From the NCBI GenBank assembly GCA_003285105.1, contig CP030158.1:3578664-3642663 (forward strand): a stretch of 64,000 bases of DNA, written 5' to 3'. The notes beneath the pieces are model-generated. The model worked only from the letters and a program-made list of their open reading frames with translations, was not told where the DNA came from and made no database searches. This document shows positions 25,926 through 35,700 of the stretch, piece after piece; positions within the stretch are counted from its first letter, which is position 1; every line of letters starts with the position of its first letter. The stretch comes from Roseithermus sacchariphilus. Lineage in GTDB: Bacteria > Bacteroidota > Rhodothermia > Rhodothermales > MEBIC09517. A program made the translations under genes and the position numbers.

Positions 25926-27443
25926 TCAAGAACCGAAAAGCACGGGAGCCGCGCAAGCCAGCGCCAGCACCGCTCCGGCGGCGGTCGCCAGGAGGTTGAC
26001 CCGGTCGTTGGTCATCCAGCGCCGGCCACGCAGGAGGTCGTTCGGACGCCCCTCCGAGACGGCGCGTTCCGTCTCCCGGCCCGTGGCCGCCTCGCGGTAG
26101 CGGGCCTGCACCGTCGCCCCCAGCAGGCTATCGACCAGCGCCCCGCCAAACCCACCGGCCACGACGGCCAGGGCGATCCACACCGGCTCGACCCCGGGCA
26201 CGAGGGGCGCCGGAGCGACGGGCCACGCCGCCGCTGCGATCACCCCCGCCCCCAGCACCGCCCCGGCCGTCCCGGCCGCCGACACCGCGCCGGACGTCCC
26301 GACCGGCACGGGCCGCCCCGTGCGCAGCGAGCGGGGCGTCCCTCCCACCAGCGTCCCGATCTCCGTGGCCCACGTGTCGGCGGTGGCGGCGGCGAAAGCA
26401 CCCAGGAACGCCACATAGCATAACGGCTCCACCGCCCAGGAGGCGGGCAGCACCGCGGCCAGGAGCAGACAGGCCCACCCCACGCCGCCGTTGGCGTAGA
26501 CCTGCCCGGCATCGCGCACGTGCCCCTTCTCGTCCTGCCGGGCCGCCGCGGCCTTCCGCCTCCGGCCGATCCGGGACAGCAGGCTCGACAGCACGAAGAA
26601 CGCGAACGCCGGCACGGCCCACGCCCATCCCCCGAGCCCCACCAGCGAGGCAGCCAGCAGCCCCCCGGCGATGGCGCCCGACGGATCCAGGAACCGCACC
26701 CGCCAGGCCACGACGCCAAAGATGACGCCCCCTCCCAGAGCACCCAGCAACCGGGGCAGCGCCTCGGGCCGCTCCAGCCCCACCACCAGCACCACCACCG
26801 CCGCCAGCACGATGAAGAAGTTGTCCCAGCCGCGCCCGCCGAGCACCTCGACCGGCGTCGTCACGCCGGCCACCAGCAGCGCCAGGCCCAGGCGTTGGGC
26901 CAGCGTCCAGCGGCCGTCCCCGAGCGCCGTCAGCGCCAGGACGGTGACGAGCAGCGCCACGGCGAAGAAGGCCGCGGTGCCCGCCGCCGAGCGGGTCGCC
27001 CCGGCGATCTCGAAGCGAGCGCGCCCGCCCCGGCGCTCCCCGACCGCCGCCGCGGCCGGGTCGGCCAGCGCCAGCACGAGAAAGGCCACCGTCAGCGCCA
27101 CCGTCCGCTCCGGGTCGATGGACCACGTCAGCGCCAGCGCCGGCGGCACCGCCAGCGGGAACGTCACCGTGCCGGGACTCGCACGCCGAGCGCGGTGGAG
27201 GCTCGCCAGCCGTCCCCTGCGCCAGGCCCACGCGTTGAAGCCCACGAACAGCACGGCCAGCAGGTAGACGCCATCGGGCTGTGTGAACAGCATCGGCGAG
27301 GCGGCCACGAACATCCCCACGCCCGCATGTACCAGCCGCCGCGTCGCCGCCGCCGATACCCCCCGGCGATGCAGCCATTCCCCCACCCCAACGAGGCCGC
27401 CGAGCGCCAGCAGCGACAGTCCGAAGGCGACGGCATCGGTCAT
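25926..27443 (-). CDS. Fused CTP-dependent isoprenoid-alcohol kinase-like and DUF92 (VTE6-like) membrane protein
   Basis: 505 residues from ATG at 27443 (a GTG at 27467 is possible). The N-terminal half resembles the dolichol kinase/phytol kinase (VTE5) group: RRLVHAGVGMFVA early, then ADPAAAAVGERRGG and GATRSAAGTAAFF, the CTP-kinase signature region. The C-terminal half (from about 225) is DUF92, the family of plant VTE6 phytyl-phosphate kinase: VRFLDPSGAIAGGLLAASLV, FAAATADTWATEIGTLVGG and FGGALVDSLLGATVQARY. In plants and cyanobacteria these two activities act in sequence, phytol to phytyl-P to phytyl-PP. One chain carrying both would channel salvage of isoprenoid alcohols. Around twelve membrane helices. 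Confidence 0.8.
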   Translation of the reverse strand: MTDAVAFGLSLLALGGLVGVGEWLHRRGVSAAATRRLVHAGVGMFVAASPMLFTQPDGVYLLAVLFVGFNAWAWRRGRLASLHRARRASPGTVTFPLAVPPALALTWSIDPERTVALTVAFLVLALADPAAAAVGERRGGRARFEIAGATRSAAGTAAFFAVALLVTVLALTALGDGRWTLAQRLGLALLVAGVTTPVEVLGGRGWDNFFIVLAAVVVLVVGLERPEALPRLLGALGGGVIFGVVAWRVRFLDPSGAIAGGLLAASLVGLGGWAWAVPAFAFFVLSSLLSRIGRRRKAAAARQDEKGHVRDAGQVYANGGVGWACLLLAAVLPASWAVEPLCYVAFLGAFAAATADTWATEIGTLVGGTPRSLRTGRPVPVGTSGAVSAAGTAGAVLGAGVIAAAAWPVAPAPLVPGVEPVWIALAVVAGGFGGALVDSLLGATVQARYREAATGRETERAVSEGRPNDLLRGRRWMTNDRVNLLATAAGAVLALACAAPVLFGS

Positions 27444-27482
27444 GGCATAAGGGAGGGCCGGGAGCACACGCCCGCGCCCCGG

Positions 27483-28535
27483 TCAGAAGGAAAGACGGAG
27501 CGACGCCGTGGTCTGCGGCGCCCCGAACGCGTCGTGCCCGACCGTCAGCGAAGACGACAGGGACGAGGCCAGGCGATTGTTGTGCAGACGCGCCGAGATC
27601 GCCGCGTCGAAGGCTGCCAGCACGTGATTGACGACGAAGACCGCCGAGAGGCGCGAGGCGCGGCGCAGGAGGTCATTGGCGCGGGCATGGTCGTCCGCAT
27701 ACCGGTAGAAGCGATCCGAAACGTGGATCTTGGCGCCCGACGCATCGACGGCCTCCGGGTCGATGGCGGCGGTGAACGTGCCGTCTTCGGTACGCCAGAC
27801 GGGATAATCGTCCCACCCGGGGGCATACTGGAAATACTTCCCGATCAGCTCGTAGTACTGCTGCTCGCCGAAGAACGGGAGCTGATGCGAGAACGTGGCG
27901 CCGGTGGCCGTGAAGATCACGCCGTTGTCGGCCTCCAGGGCACGGATCTGCTCGAAGAGCTGCCGCACGGCCGCCCGCTCGGCGCTCGTCCAGCCGTCGG
28001 GGTTCGAGAAGTCGATGCCGCCGGGGATCGAGACGGGCGGGGTGTCGATGATGCGGTTGTGCTCCTGCCGGAGGTAGTCGCTGTAGTCGTTGAGCCACCG
28101 GGCATAGCGGGCCGGGCTCCAGTGGGCATGGGCGAAAGCCCAGTAGTCGTCCCGCTGCGCCAGCCCCTGCTCCCGCCAGACCACGTAGCCCGTCCACAGC
28201 GCCGCCTCGACCGCCAGGCCGACGGCGGCCTTGACCCATTGCCGGTTGTAGGCCTGCCCCAGCCCCGGCACGGCGGCCGACAGCCCGAAGGCCAGCGCCA
28301 CGTGGCGAGGCCGGCCGGGCGCCACCGCCGGCACCCCGCCGGAACGCCCCGCCACCGTGCGGAGGCCGCCGTGAAGCAGCGTCGCCCGGAGGCTGGCCGC
28401 GGTGTGCGGAGGCGCCGTGCTGTCGGCCGCGGCCGCCCACCCCACACGCGGCCCTATCGCCCCCAGCAGAAACATACCGGCCAGGGCGAGGACCGTCCAC
28501 AGGGTCTTCCAGCGGGGGCGCACGGCGTCATTCAT
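27483..28535 (-). CDS. DUF5683-type membrane-associated protein
   Basis: 350 residues from ATG at 28535; another ATG at 28553 would add six residues. An N-terminal hydrophobic segment (LWTVLALAGMFLLGAIG) looks like a signal or anchor. The core LAFGLSAAVPGLGQAYNRQW followed by KAAVGLAVEAALWTGYVVW is the PGLGQ-YN-WWK-like motif of DUF5683, common in Bacteroidota envelope proteins. A middle region rich in Tyr/Trp and charged residues (YWAFAHAHWSPARYARWLND) follows, and the C-terminus is beta-rich, ending TTASLRLSF like an outer-membrane strand. Function unknown. It is 32 bp after the TlpA gene. Confidence 0.75.
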   Translation of the reverse strand: MNDAVRPRWKTLWTVLALAGMFLLGAIGPRVGWAAAADSTAPPHTAASLRATLLHGGLRTVAGRSGGVPAVAPGRPRHVALAFGLSAAVPGLGQAYNRQWVKAAVGLAVEAALWTGYVVWREQGLAQRDDYWAFAHAHWSPARYARWLNDYSDYLRQEHNRIIDTPPVSIPGGIDFSNPDGWTSAERAAVRQLFEQIRALEADNGVIFTATGATFSHQLPFFGEQQYYELIGKYFQYAPGWDDYPVWRTEDGTFTAAIDPEAVDASGAKIHVSDRFYRYADDHARANDLLRRASRLSAVFVVNHVLAAFDAAISARLHNNRLASSLSSSLTVGHDAFGAPQTTASLRLSF

Positions 28536-28567
28536 GGCAGAAGAGGAGTCCATCGGAAGAGAGCAGG

Positions 28568-29251
28568 TCACGGACGCGCCGGTTCCGCCGCCAGCAGCGG
28601 GCGCACCATCGCCTCGAAGGCAGCGTAATCCCGCTGCCCCAGCACGATGCGCCGGATGATCCCGTCCCGGTCGATCACGTACGACATGGGCCGGCCGGTC
28701 TGCATCCGGTCGAAGGGTGCGGGCAGGCGCTCCGGGGCGTCGATGTAGCCGTTGATCGTACGCAGCGGGATCTCCTCCTCCGCGAAGTCCCGGATCGTGG
28801 CGGGATCCTCGTCGGAGATCGTGATGACGGCCAGCCCGTCTGCGGCATAGTCCTCGTAGAGGCGGTTCAGGTCGGGCAACTCCCCCAGGCAGGGCGGGCA
28901 CCACGTCGCCCAGAAATTCAGCAGCACCACGCGCCCCCGGTACGCCGCCAGCTCCTCCTCGGCGTCGCTGGCCAGGTTGACGAAGTGGAAGTTGGGCGCC
29001 GGCTCCTGGCTCACTTCGTCGCCGGAAGCCACGACGGTGGGCAGGCGCCCGCTCTGCCGGGCATCCACCTGGAAGGTCAGCACAGCCAGCGCCCCTCCCA
29101 GCCCGATCAACAACACGGACAGGGCGACGCCCGCCCATTGCACCACCCCACGGGGCAATCGGCGTGGATTGGGACGTACGATCAGGTAGATGAAGACGAC
29201 CCCGACGACCACCATCAGGGCGGCGAAGGCATAGGTCAGCGAAGGGTTCAT
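28568..29251 (-). CDS. TlpA/ResA-type membrane-anchored thioredoxin
   Basis: 227 residues. Two N-terminal membrane helices (YAFAALMVVVGVVFIYLIV and GVALSVLLIGLGGALAVLTF) precede a periplasmic AhpC/TSA-thioredoxin domain. The redox centre is WATWCPPC at about residues 114-121, after YRGRVVLLNF. A TlpA-like PMSYVIDRDG strand follows, where the proline is the cis-proline position. Such proteins reduce disulfides in periplasmic proteins, for example apocytochromes or copper-site proteins. It starts 39 bp after the stop of the peptidase/propeller/barrel gene, suggesting a role in folding cysteine-containing envelope proteins. Confidence 0.9.
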   Translation of the reverse strand: MNPSLTYAFAALMVVVGVVFIYLIVRPNPRRLPRGVVQWAGVALSVLLIGLGGALAVLTFQVDARQSGRLPTVVASGDEVSQEPAPNFHFVNLASDAEEELAAYRGRVVLLNFWATWCPPCLGELPDLNRLYEDYAADGLAVITISDEDPATIRDFAEEEIPLRTINGYIDAPERLPAPFDRMQTGRPMSYVIDRDGIIRRIVLGQRDYAAFEAMVRPLLAAEPARP

Positions 29252-29290
29252 GCCGGTCTGGCAGATCTGAGCGAAAGGACGAACGATCGG

Positions 29291-32200
29291 CTACACGTCA
29301 AACCCGAACAACACGCCGAAGTGCCACTGCCATTCCCGGCCGTAGCGCACCGTCGAACGGCCGTCGGGCGTCAGGAAGCCCTCGTCGAGCCGGAAGTCGA
29401 AGCGGTCGAGGCCGTAGGTGGCGCTCAGGAAGAGGGCGGTGGGGAGCAGGTAGAACGACCCGACGCCGAGGCGCAGCTCGGCCCCGACGTCCCGGCGGGC
29501 GGCATCGAGGCCGGGCCAGGGGCCGCTCCAGGCCATCGCGGCATCGGCGTAGAGGCGGGCGTAGAGCTTGTCGAGGTAGACAAAGAGCACCTGGCGGTGG
29601 ATGCGCGGCAGCAGCGGCGCGTGGTAGGCCGCCTGGAGCCAGAGCGTCTCGTTGCCGCCGAGGGCATAGAAGGGATAGCCCCGTGCCCCGATCAGCCCGC
29701 CCACGTAATCGTTGTAGAAATCGTCCACCGGCGGGCCGAGCAGCGTGCTTCCCCGGAGCCGGAGGCCCAGTCCGTGCACGCCGCCGCCCGGGCGTCCCGG
29801 AAGCCGGAGCCCGAAGCGCGTGTCGAGCGTCAGGCGATGGTTCGTGTCCTGCCGATACTGAGGCACGAGCACCCCGTTCTCCACGTCGAAGCGCTCCAGG
29901 AGCCGCCCCGTCTCGGCTTCATAGCGCGCCTCCAGGCATAGCCCCTCGGGCAGCACGTCGGCATCGCGGTAGGGCCGCAGCAGTTCGACGTACGCATTCG
30001 CCATGAACGCCCGCCCGATGTAATAGCGGGACGACGAGCTGGGGATGAATTGATCCTCCTCCCGGGAGAAGAACCGCTCGGTCTTGACACGGTACGGGCT
30101 GTAGCGGTACCCCACCTCCAGCAACGTGTAGCGGTTGACCTTGCTGCGCGCAAAGACGTCGGCTTCCCAGAGGCTGTAGGCCAGGTCCGCATACGTGGTG
30201 TCCGGGTAACACGCCGTGCAGGGGAACTCCTCGATGGTCAATCCACGGTCTACGTTGCGGCGGATGTTGTACAACTCCACGGCCAGTTGCGGCGACCAGC
30301 GCCGGGGGAGGAACCCGAAGCCTTTCCGATACTCGACCTGCAGGAAGGCATCGCGCTCCAGGTCGAGCAACCGCGAGGGCGAGAAGAAATCCCCCAGCGA
30401 CGTCGCCTCTTTCGAAGCCGGCCCCACGAGCACCCCGCCGAGCAGGCTCATGCCCTCCAGCACCTCGCGGGACGACACGTAGACGCCGGTTTTCAGGTTG
30501 CGCAGCAACGCCTCGCCGCGCGTGCGCGTCGTGAGACGGGCGTCGAGGTCGCGCGTGCGGCGGGTGACGTACTGATCCAGCCGGAGGACCGGGAAGAAGC
30601 TGAAGGAGGTGAACGTCTGGCTATAAGGGCGCACGGACGAGCCGGCGGGTTCCGGGGCGGTTTCTGCGACCGGCTCCGCGGAGGTGGTCGCCGGGGCGTC
30701 GGTGCCGGAAGGCGGCCGGTAGGTGCCCTCGGTCCGCACGGCGGTGAGCACCGGCGCCGGCCAGGGTCGCAGATCGGCGTCGTCGTAGCGGTTCAGCGCC
30801 GCCCACTCGGCCGCCACCGGCGCCGGGACGTCCGGCTTCTGCGTGATCGGCGGCGGCGTGTACGAGGCCGTCCGGGCCGCCTCGGGCAGCGGCGCGATCT
30901 CACGCCACGCGATCTTGTAGCCGTCCCACTGGTACTGCGCGAAGGCCAGACGGCCCGTGGCGTCGACGTCCGGCATGAAGGCCCCGCCCAGCACGTTCGT
31001 CAGCCGCTCCGCCCGCGACGGGTCCGGCAGCGCCTCGCCCGCCGGCAGCGGCAGGCGATAGAGGTTGAAGATGCCCGAGGCGTCCGAGCTGTAATAGAGC
31101 GCCTGCCCGTCGGGATCGAAGGCCGGCGAGCGCTCGTCGGCCGGCGTCGCCAGGACGGGCTGCAGGTCGGAGCCGTCCGGCCGGAGGCGGTAGAGGTCAC
31201 GGCCGTGTCCGTCGGGCTGGGTCCGCGCCAGGTAGATCCAGTCGCCCGAGGGGTGCCATACCGGATCGCTGACCTGCGTGCCGTCCTGGAAGTCCGTGAG
31301 CGGCGTCATCGCCCCGGTGGCCCGGTCCAGCCGGACCAGGTTCGTCGTCCCGTCCTCCTGCCGGATGAAGACGATCTGCGCGCCGTCCGGGGCATAGGCC
31401 GGATCGGTGGCCCGGGCCTTCGTCGTCAGCCGCTCGACCGACTTCGAGGCCAGGTCGATCTCGTAGAGGTCGGCATACAGATAGCCTTCCGGGGTGTCCC
31501 GGCGACGCGCGTAGACGATGGCCTGGCCGTCCGGCCGCCAGTCGAAGGCCCCGGCGACGCCCGACCGGAGGCGGTGTCCGAGGGCGCAGGTGTGCACATA
31601 GACGTGCGGGTCGAGGCCGTCCAGGTGATGGGCGGTCACGGTGCCCTCCGTCAGGTCGCGGACGTAGAGGCTGGTGCGGCTGAAGTCCTCGCCCCGGTTG
31701 GAGAGGTAGGCCAGGCGCGTCCCGTCGGGCGAGAAGCGCGGATAGAAGTTGTAGAAGCCGTCCGGCTCGACCAGGTCCCCTTCGGCCAGCGATGCCCGGA
31801 CGGCCTCGGTCCGTTCCCGGTAGGCCTGGCGCAGGTGCCCCATCCAGTCGGCATAGACCCGATCGCCCGGCACGCCCAGGGCGTCGCGCATGGCCCGCTC
31901 CACGTTCCAGTTCGACCACGTCCCCAGGGCCGCGCTGAGGCGTCGCAGGGCCTCCTCGCCGTAGGTGTTGGCGAGGTAGTGCGTGAAGGCAAAGCCGTGG
32001 TTGTAGACCCCTTCCCGCAGGAGGCTGGAGTGCGAGTAGAAGCCCCCCATGTCGGCCAGCGACAGCTCCTTGCCGGCGAGGACCCGCGTACGCAGCAGCA
32101 TGTCCCGGTGCGTGTCCCAGCGGTCGTAGTGCAGCCCCGCGCGCTGGTACTGCGCCGTCCCCTCGGCCAGCCAGGCGGGGTTGTTGAGGGTGGGGATGGG

Positions 32201-32788
32201 ATAGGTGACGATGACGTTCGGGTAGCCGTAGAGCACGTCGGGCCGCCGTACGTCCTCGTAGTCGAGCACCTGCAGGTACAGGAAGGGCAGCTTGCGGCCG
32301 GCCTTCATTGTCTTCTGCACCTGCACGATGTGGGTGAATTCGTGCGTGATGACGTTGCGCAGCCAGCGGTGATCGCCGCGCAGGGGCGAGTCCAGCGCCG
32401 GCGCCCAGATCTCGATCTTGTTGTCGAAGAAGTAGGCCGCTCCGTTCGAATAGTCCTCGTAGTCCTTGAGCACGAAGGAGACCTTCGTGTCGGGTTCGTG
32501 GTCGTAGAGGCCGGTGATGGCCGGGTAGATCTCCTCGGCGATGCGGGCCACGACCTGCGCCGTGCGGCTGCTGCCCCGCCCCTCCTCATCGGCATGAAAA
32601 TGCACGAGGAAGTGCTCCGTCTCGATGGTGTACCACGTCAGCTCGGGGCGGGCGTAGTCGTACGTCGAGGGAGACACCTGCGCGGCCGCCGTCCCCGCGC
32701 CGAGGGCGATCGACACGAGACATCCGGCGGCGAGGGCCATCCCCCGCAACCACCTCCCTGACGCGCCTGTCGTCGTGCGTGGCTTCAT
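29291..32788 (-). CDS. Secreted gluzincin-TolB propeller-barrel protein
   Basis: 1165 residues with a signal peptide (ALAAGCLVSIALGAGTAAAQ). Residues about 40-330 form a peptidase-MA-like gluzincin domain: ITHEFTHIVQVQ gives the HExxH zinc motif (H149, E150, H153) and WLAEGTAQYQ the downstream glutamate. Then come at least five TolB/PD40 propeller motifs, such as FYPRFSPDGTRLAYLSNRG, DPAYAPDGAQIVFIR and SPAFDPDGQALYYSSD (about 345-620). After a Pro/Thr-rich linker the C-terminal third is barrel-like (GLRLRGSTLLGPPVDDFYND; GARGYPFYALGGNE; end HFGVLFGFDV), as in surface-antigen/BamA-type barrels. This suggests a surface metalloprotease anchored by its own barrel. It starts 6 bp after the preceding gene's stop. 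Confidence 0.85.
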   Translation of the reverse strand: MKPRTTTGASGRWLRGMALAAGCLVSIALGAGTAAAQVSPSTYDYARPELTWYTIETEHFLVHFHADEEGRGSSRTAQVVARIAEEIYPAITGLYDHEPDTKVSFVLKDYEDYSNGAAYFFDNKIEIWAPALDSPLRGDHRWLRNVITHEFTHIVQVQKTMKAGRKLPFLYLQVLDYEDVRRPDVLYGYPNVIVTYPIPTLNNPAWLAEGTAQYQRAGLHYDRWDTHRDMLLRTRVLAGKELSLADMGGFYSHSSLLREGVYNHGFAFTHYLANTYGEEALRRLSAALGTWSNWNVERAMRDALGVPGDRVYADWMGHLRQAYRERTEAVRASLAEGDLVEPDGFYNFYPRFSPDGTRLAYLSNRGEDFSRTSLYVRDLTEGTVTAHHLDGLDPHVYVHTCALGHRLRSGVAGAFDWRPDGQAIVYARRRDTPEGYLYADLYEIDLASKSVERLTTKARATDPAYAPDGAQIVFIRQEDGTTNLVRLDRATGAMTPLTDFQDGTQVSDPVWHPSGDWIYLARTQPDGHGRDLYRLRPDGSDLQPVLATPADERSPAFDPDGQALYYSSDASGIFNLYRLPLPAGEALPDPSRAERLTNVLGGAFMPDVDATGRLAFAQYQWDGYKIAWREIAPLPEAARTASYTPPPITQKPDVPAPVAAEWAALNRYDDADLRPWPAPVLTAVRTEGTYRPPSGTDAPATTSAEPVAETAPEPAGSSVRPYSQTFTSFSFFPVLRLDQYVTRRTRDLDARLTTRTRGEALLRNLKTGVYVSSREVLEGMSLLGGVLVGPASKEATSLGDFFSPSRLLDLERDAFLQVEYRKGFGFLPRRWSPQLAVELYNIRRNVDRGLTIEEFPCTACYPDTTYADLAYSLWEADVFARSKVNRYTLLEVGYRYSPYRVKTERFFSREEDQFIPSSSSRYYIGRAFMANAYVELLRPYRDADVLPEGLCLEARYEAETGRLLERFDVENGVLVPQYRQDTNHRLTLDTRFGLRLPGRPGGGVHGLGLRLRGSTLLGPPVDDFYNDYVGGLIGARGYPFYALGGNETLWLQAAYHAPLLPRIHRQVLFVYLDKLYARLYADAAMAWSGPWPGLDAARRDVGAELRLGVGSFYLLPTALFLSATYGLDRFDFRLDEGFLTPDGRSTVRYGREWQWHFGVLFGFDV

Positions 32789-32794
32789 GGCGTG

Positions 32795-35700
32795 CTAGCG
32801 GATCACCGCCATCGTAATCAGTCGCGTAACGGATGCCCCGTCGTCGGCCGTGAAGCGAACGCGGGCGACGTAGATGCCGCTGGCGGCATCCGTCTGCCAG
32901 AGCACCTCGGTGGGCACGCCGGCGGGCACGTCTTCTATGGTGATGGCCTCCACCAGGCTCCCGGCCAGGTCGACGATGGTGATCTCCGCCCGACCGCGGG
33001 CCGCCGGGCGGAGCCGGATGAACGTCCGCCCGTCGCGGATCGGGTTGGGCCAGTTGAACACGTCGGCCTCGGGCAGGAGCCCCCCCTCGGCGGCGGAGGG
33101 CGGGGCCGTGTCCGGGCTGCGGTAGCTGTCGTGCCGGGGCGAGCCGTAGAGCTGAGCCCAGACCGCCGTGGGTGCGTCCTCGAACCGCCAGGCACGCAGC
33201 ATCCCGCCCTCAGCCACCGCCAGCAGCCGGTCCTCCACGAGCAGCGGCGTGGCCGTGAGGCGCGCGCCCACGGCCAGCGGGAAGCCCGGCACCGCCCGCT
33301 CGCGGCCGCCGATGTCGGCGGCGTACACCGAGCCGTCGAGGAGGCCGACGAGGACCGACCCGCGTGCTCGGCCGGGGAAGCGCGCCACGAGGGGCTGCGT
33401 CACGGCAGCCGCCGGCAGGGCCATCGGGAAGCCGTCGACCACCGCGCCGCCCTGCGTGAAGGCCACCAGCCAGGCCCCGTACGTCGCCAGGACGTCCAGA
33501 CGGCCGTCGTCGTCCAGGTCGGCCAGCAGCGGGTAGCGAGTGAGGGCACCCGGAGCATCCAGCACCGTCCGCACATCGACCATTCGCACGGTTTCGTCCG
33601 GCAGCAGCCAGACCAGCACCGCTTCGTTGACCACGGGCAGGACGCCCAGCGGGCGGCCGTCCTCCTCGCCCACGACGAGCTGGCCGACGTTCCAGTCGTG
33701 CGGCAGGGCATCGCCGGTCCAGGGAAGGTCGTACGTCCAGGCGGACTCACCCACGCGCGCGCCGCGGCCCCCCGCCACCGCCGGCCCGCCCGGCGTCATC
33801 GCGAGCGTACGCACATCCTCCACCGGAGCCGCGTCCAAGACCTCCGCCGTGGCGGCTCCCCCGGCATCCACCTCCAGCGCCAGCAGCCGCCCGCCCTGCT
33901 CCGTCCGCGCCACCACGTAGAGCCGGCGCCCCCCGGCCACCAGCGGAGGCTCCAGCCGGGCGTCCTGCACCGCCTCCGGCAGCGGCACCTCGACCGTGGA
34001 CACCGGACCGCCCACCGCCGCGGCCCACCGCACCACCGCGTGCGTGCCGGTGGCCCGCTCGACCCACACGAGCCGCTCATCGGCGTCGACGGCAAAGACC
34101 ACGTCCTCGCCGGCATCGAGACGCCGTTGGCCGTCGGCACGCAGGGCGATCAAGGCCGCGCCGGTGTCGGGCGGGGTCGCGCCCCGGTACACGAGGACGG
34201 CCGGGCCGTCGGCGGCGGGCCACCAGCCCACGGCGCCCCCCGTTGCCGTGGCCCCCACGTCCTGCCCGTCCAGCACCGCATCCACCGCGATCCCGGCGGC
34301 CTCCTCGCGGCGGAAGGCAAAGGTCATCGTCGGCCCCGGCGCGGAGAAGCCTTCCAGCACGAGGAAGCTGGGGCCACCGTCGTTCGTGGAGGTGCTCGGG
34401 TAGGTGTCCGGGCCGAAGCGGTTCTGGTAGAGCCGGATCTCGCGGCCGCCGGCCGTGATGACCCGCACCGGGTTCCCCTCATACCAGAAATCGAACGGCG
34501 AGCCCCGGTCGAACTCCGGTCCGAGCGGGTTCAGGTTGGGCCGGCCGAGGTCCTGCGCTCCGTCGGCCTCCTCCAGGTCCAGACCGCGGCGGGCCGGGTC
34601 GGCATTGACGCGGTTGGCGGCCAACCCCGCCGCCAGCACGCGCTCATCGACGTGCCAGATCAGGATGCCCCCGTTCAGCTCGTTGCCGTCCTCGTCCAGC
34701 CCGCCCGGCAGCGCCCAGTCGTACGTATTCGCCCCGACCACCACCCCGCCGATGAAGCCGCTGACGTCCAGGCTGTTGAACGTCTCGTCGCCGTTGGTCA
34801 CGCGCTGCTCGGTGACGACGCCGTCCTGCCAGACCTGCATCACCAGGCCCTCGCCCGTGGGGTCGCGGTAGCGGTTCTCGATGAGGAAGTACTCGGCGTC
34901 CGAGATGGCGGCGCGGGCGATGCCTCCACCCGGGCCGGCCACGGCGTCGAGCACGTGGGTGCCGGGCGCGTCGAAGTCCAGCGTCACCGGATCGGCCCAG
35001 CCGAGGTAATAGCGGGTCCAGGCGCTGGGCTCCGGGGGAAAGAGGCCGTTGAACGCGAAGAAGCCGTAGGGGTCCATCAGCCCGAAGGGGCCGATGGCGC
35101 TCTGCTGCCCGGCGGTATCGAAGAGATCGGGCACGCCGAGGGCGTTGAACAGGCTGGCCGCCAGCAAGCCGTTGATCGAGATCTCCGCGAGGAAGGGCTG
35201 ATCCTGGATGAAGTCGTACGCCCGCCGCGTTTCGGTTCGCGGGATCAGCATCGTGTGATCGACGGGGCGGCCCTTGAAGCCTGGCAGCCGCCCGCCCAGC
35301 AAGCGCTGGAGCGCGCCCTCGTCGAAAAAGAGCGACGGCAGATCCTCCGGCGTCCGGTCGAAGGTCGTCCCGGTCAGTTCGATGTCCCGCCCGACCCCGG
35401 CATGGAAGAGCAGGAACACCGTCCGCTCCGGGTCGAGGCCCGACGGGTCGAAGCCGCTCTGCCGGTCGGCCAGCGTCCAGGCCTCCTCGACCAGCGCCGC
35501 CAGCCTGGCCAGTTCGGCATCGCTGTCCGCCTCCGGCCCGGTCGGGCTATAGGCTCCCATCGGGCGAGAGACGCGGACCACCTCGGGGATGAGGTGCGTG
35601 GTGAGCTGCGTCTGCCCGTCGGAGACGGTGGCGACGTAGTGTTCGAGGAAGTCGAGGTGTGCCTGGAAGTAGGCGGCGTCGTGCGGGAGCGGGTCGATGC

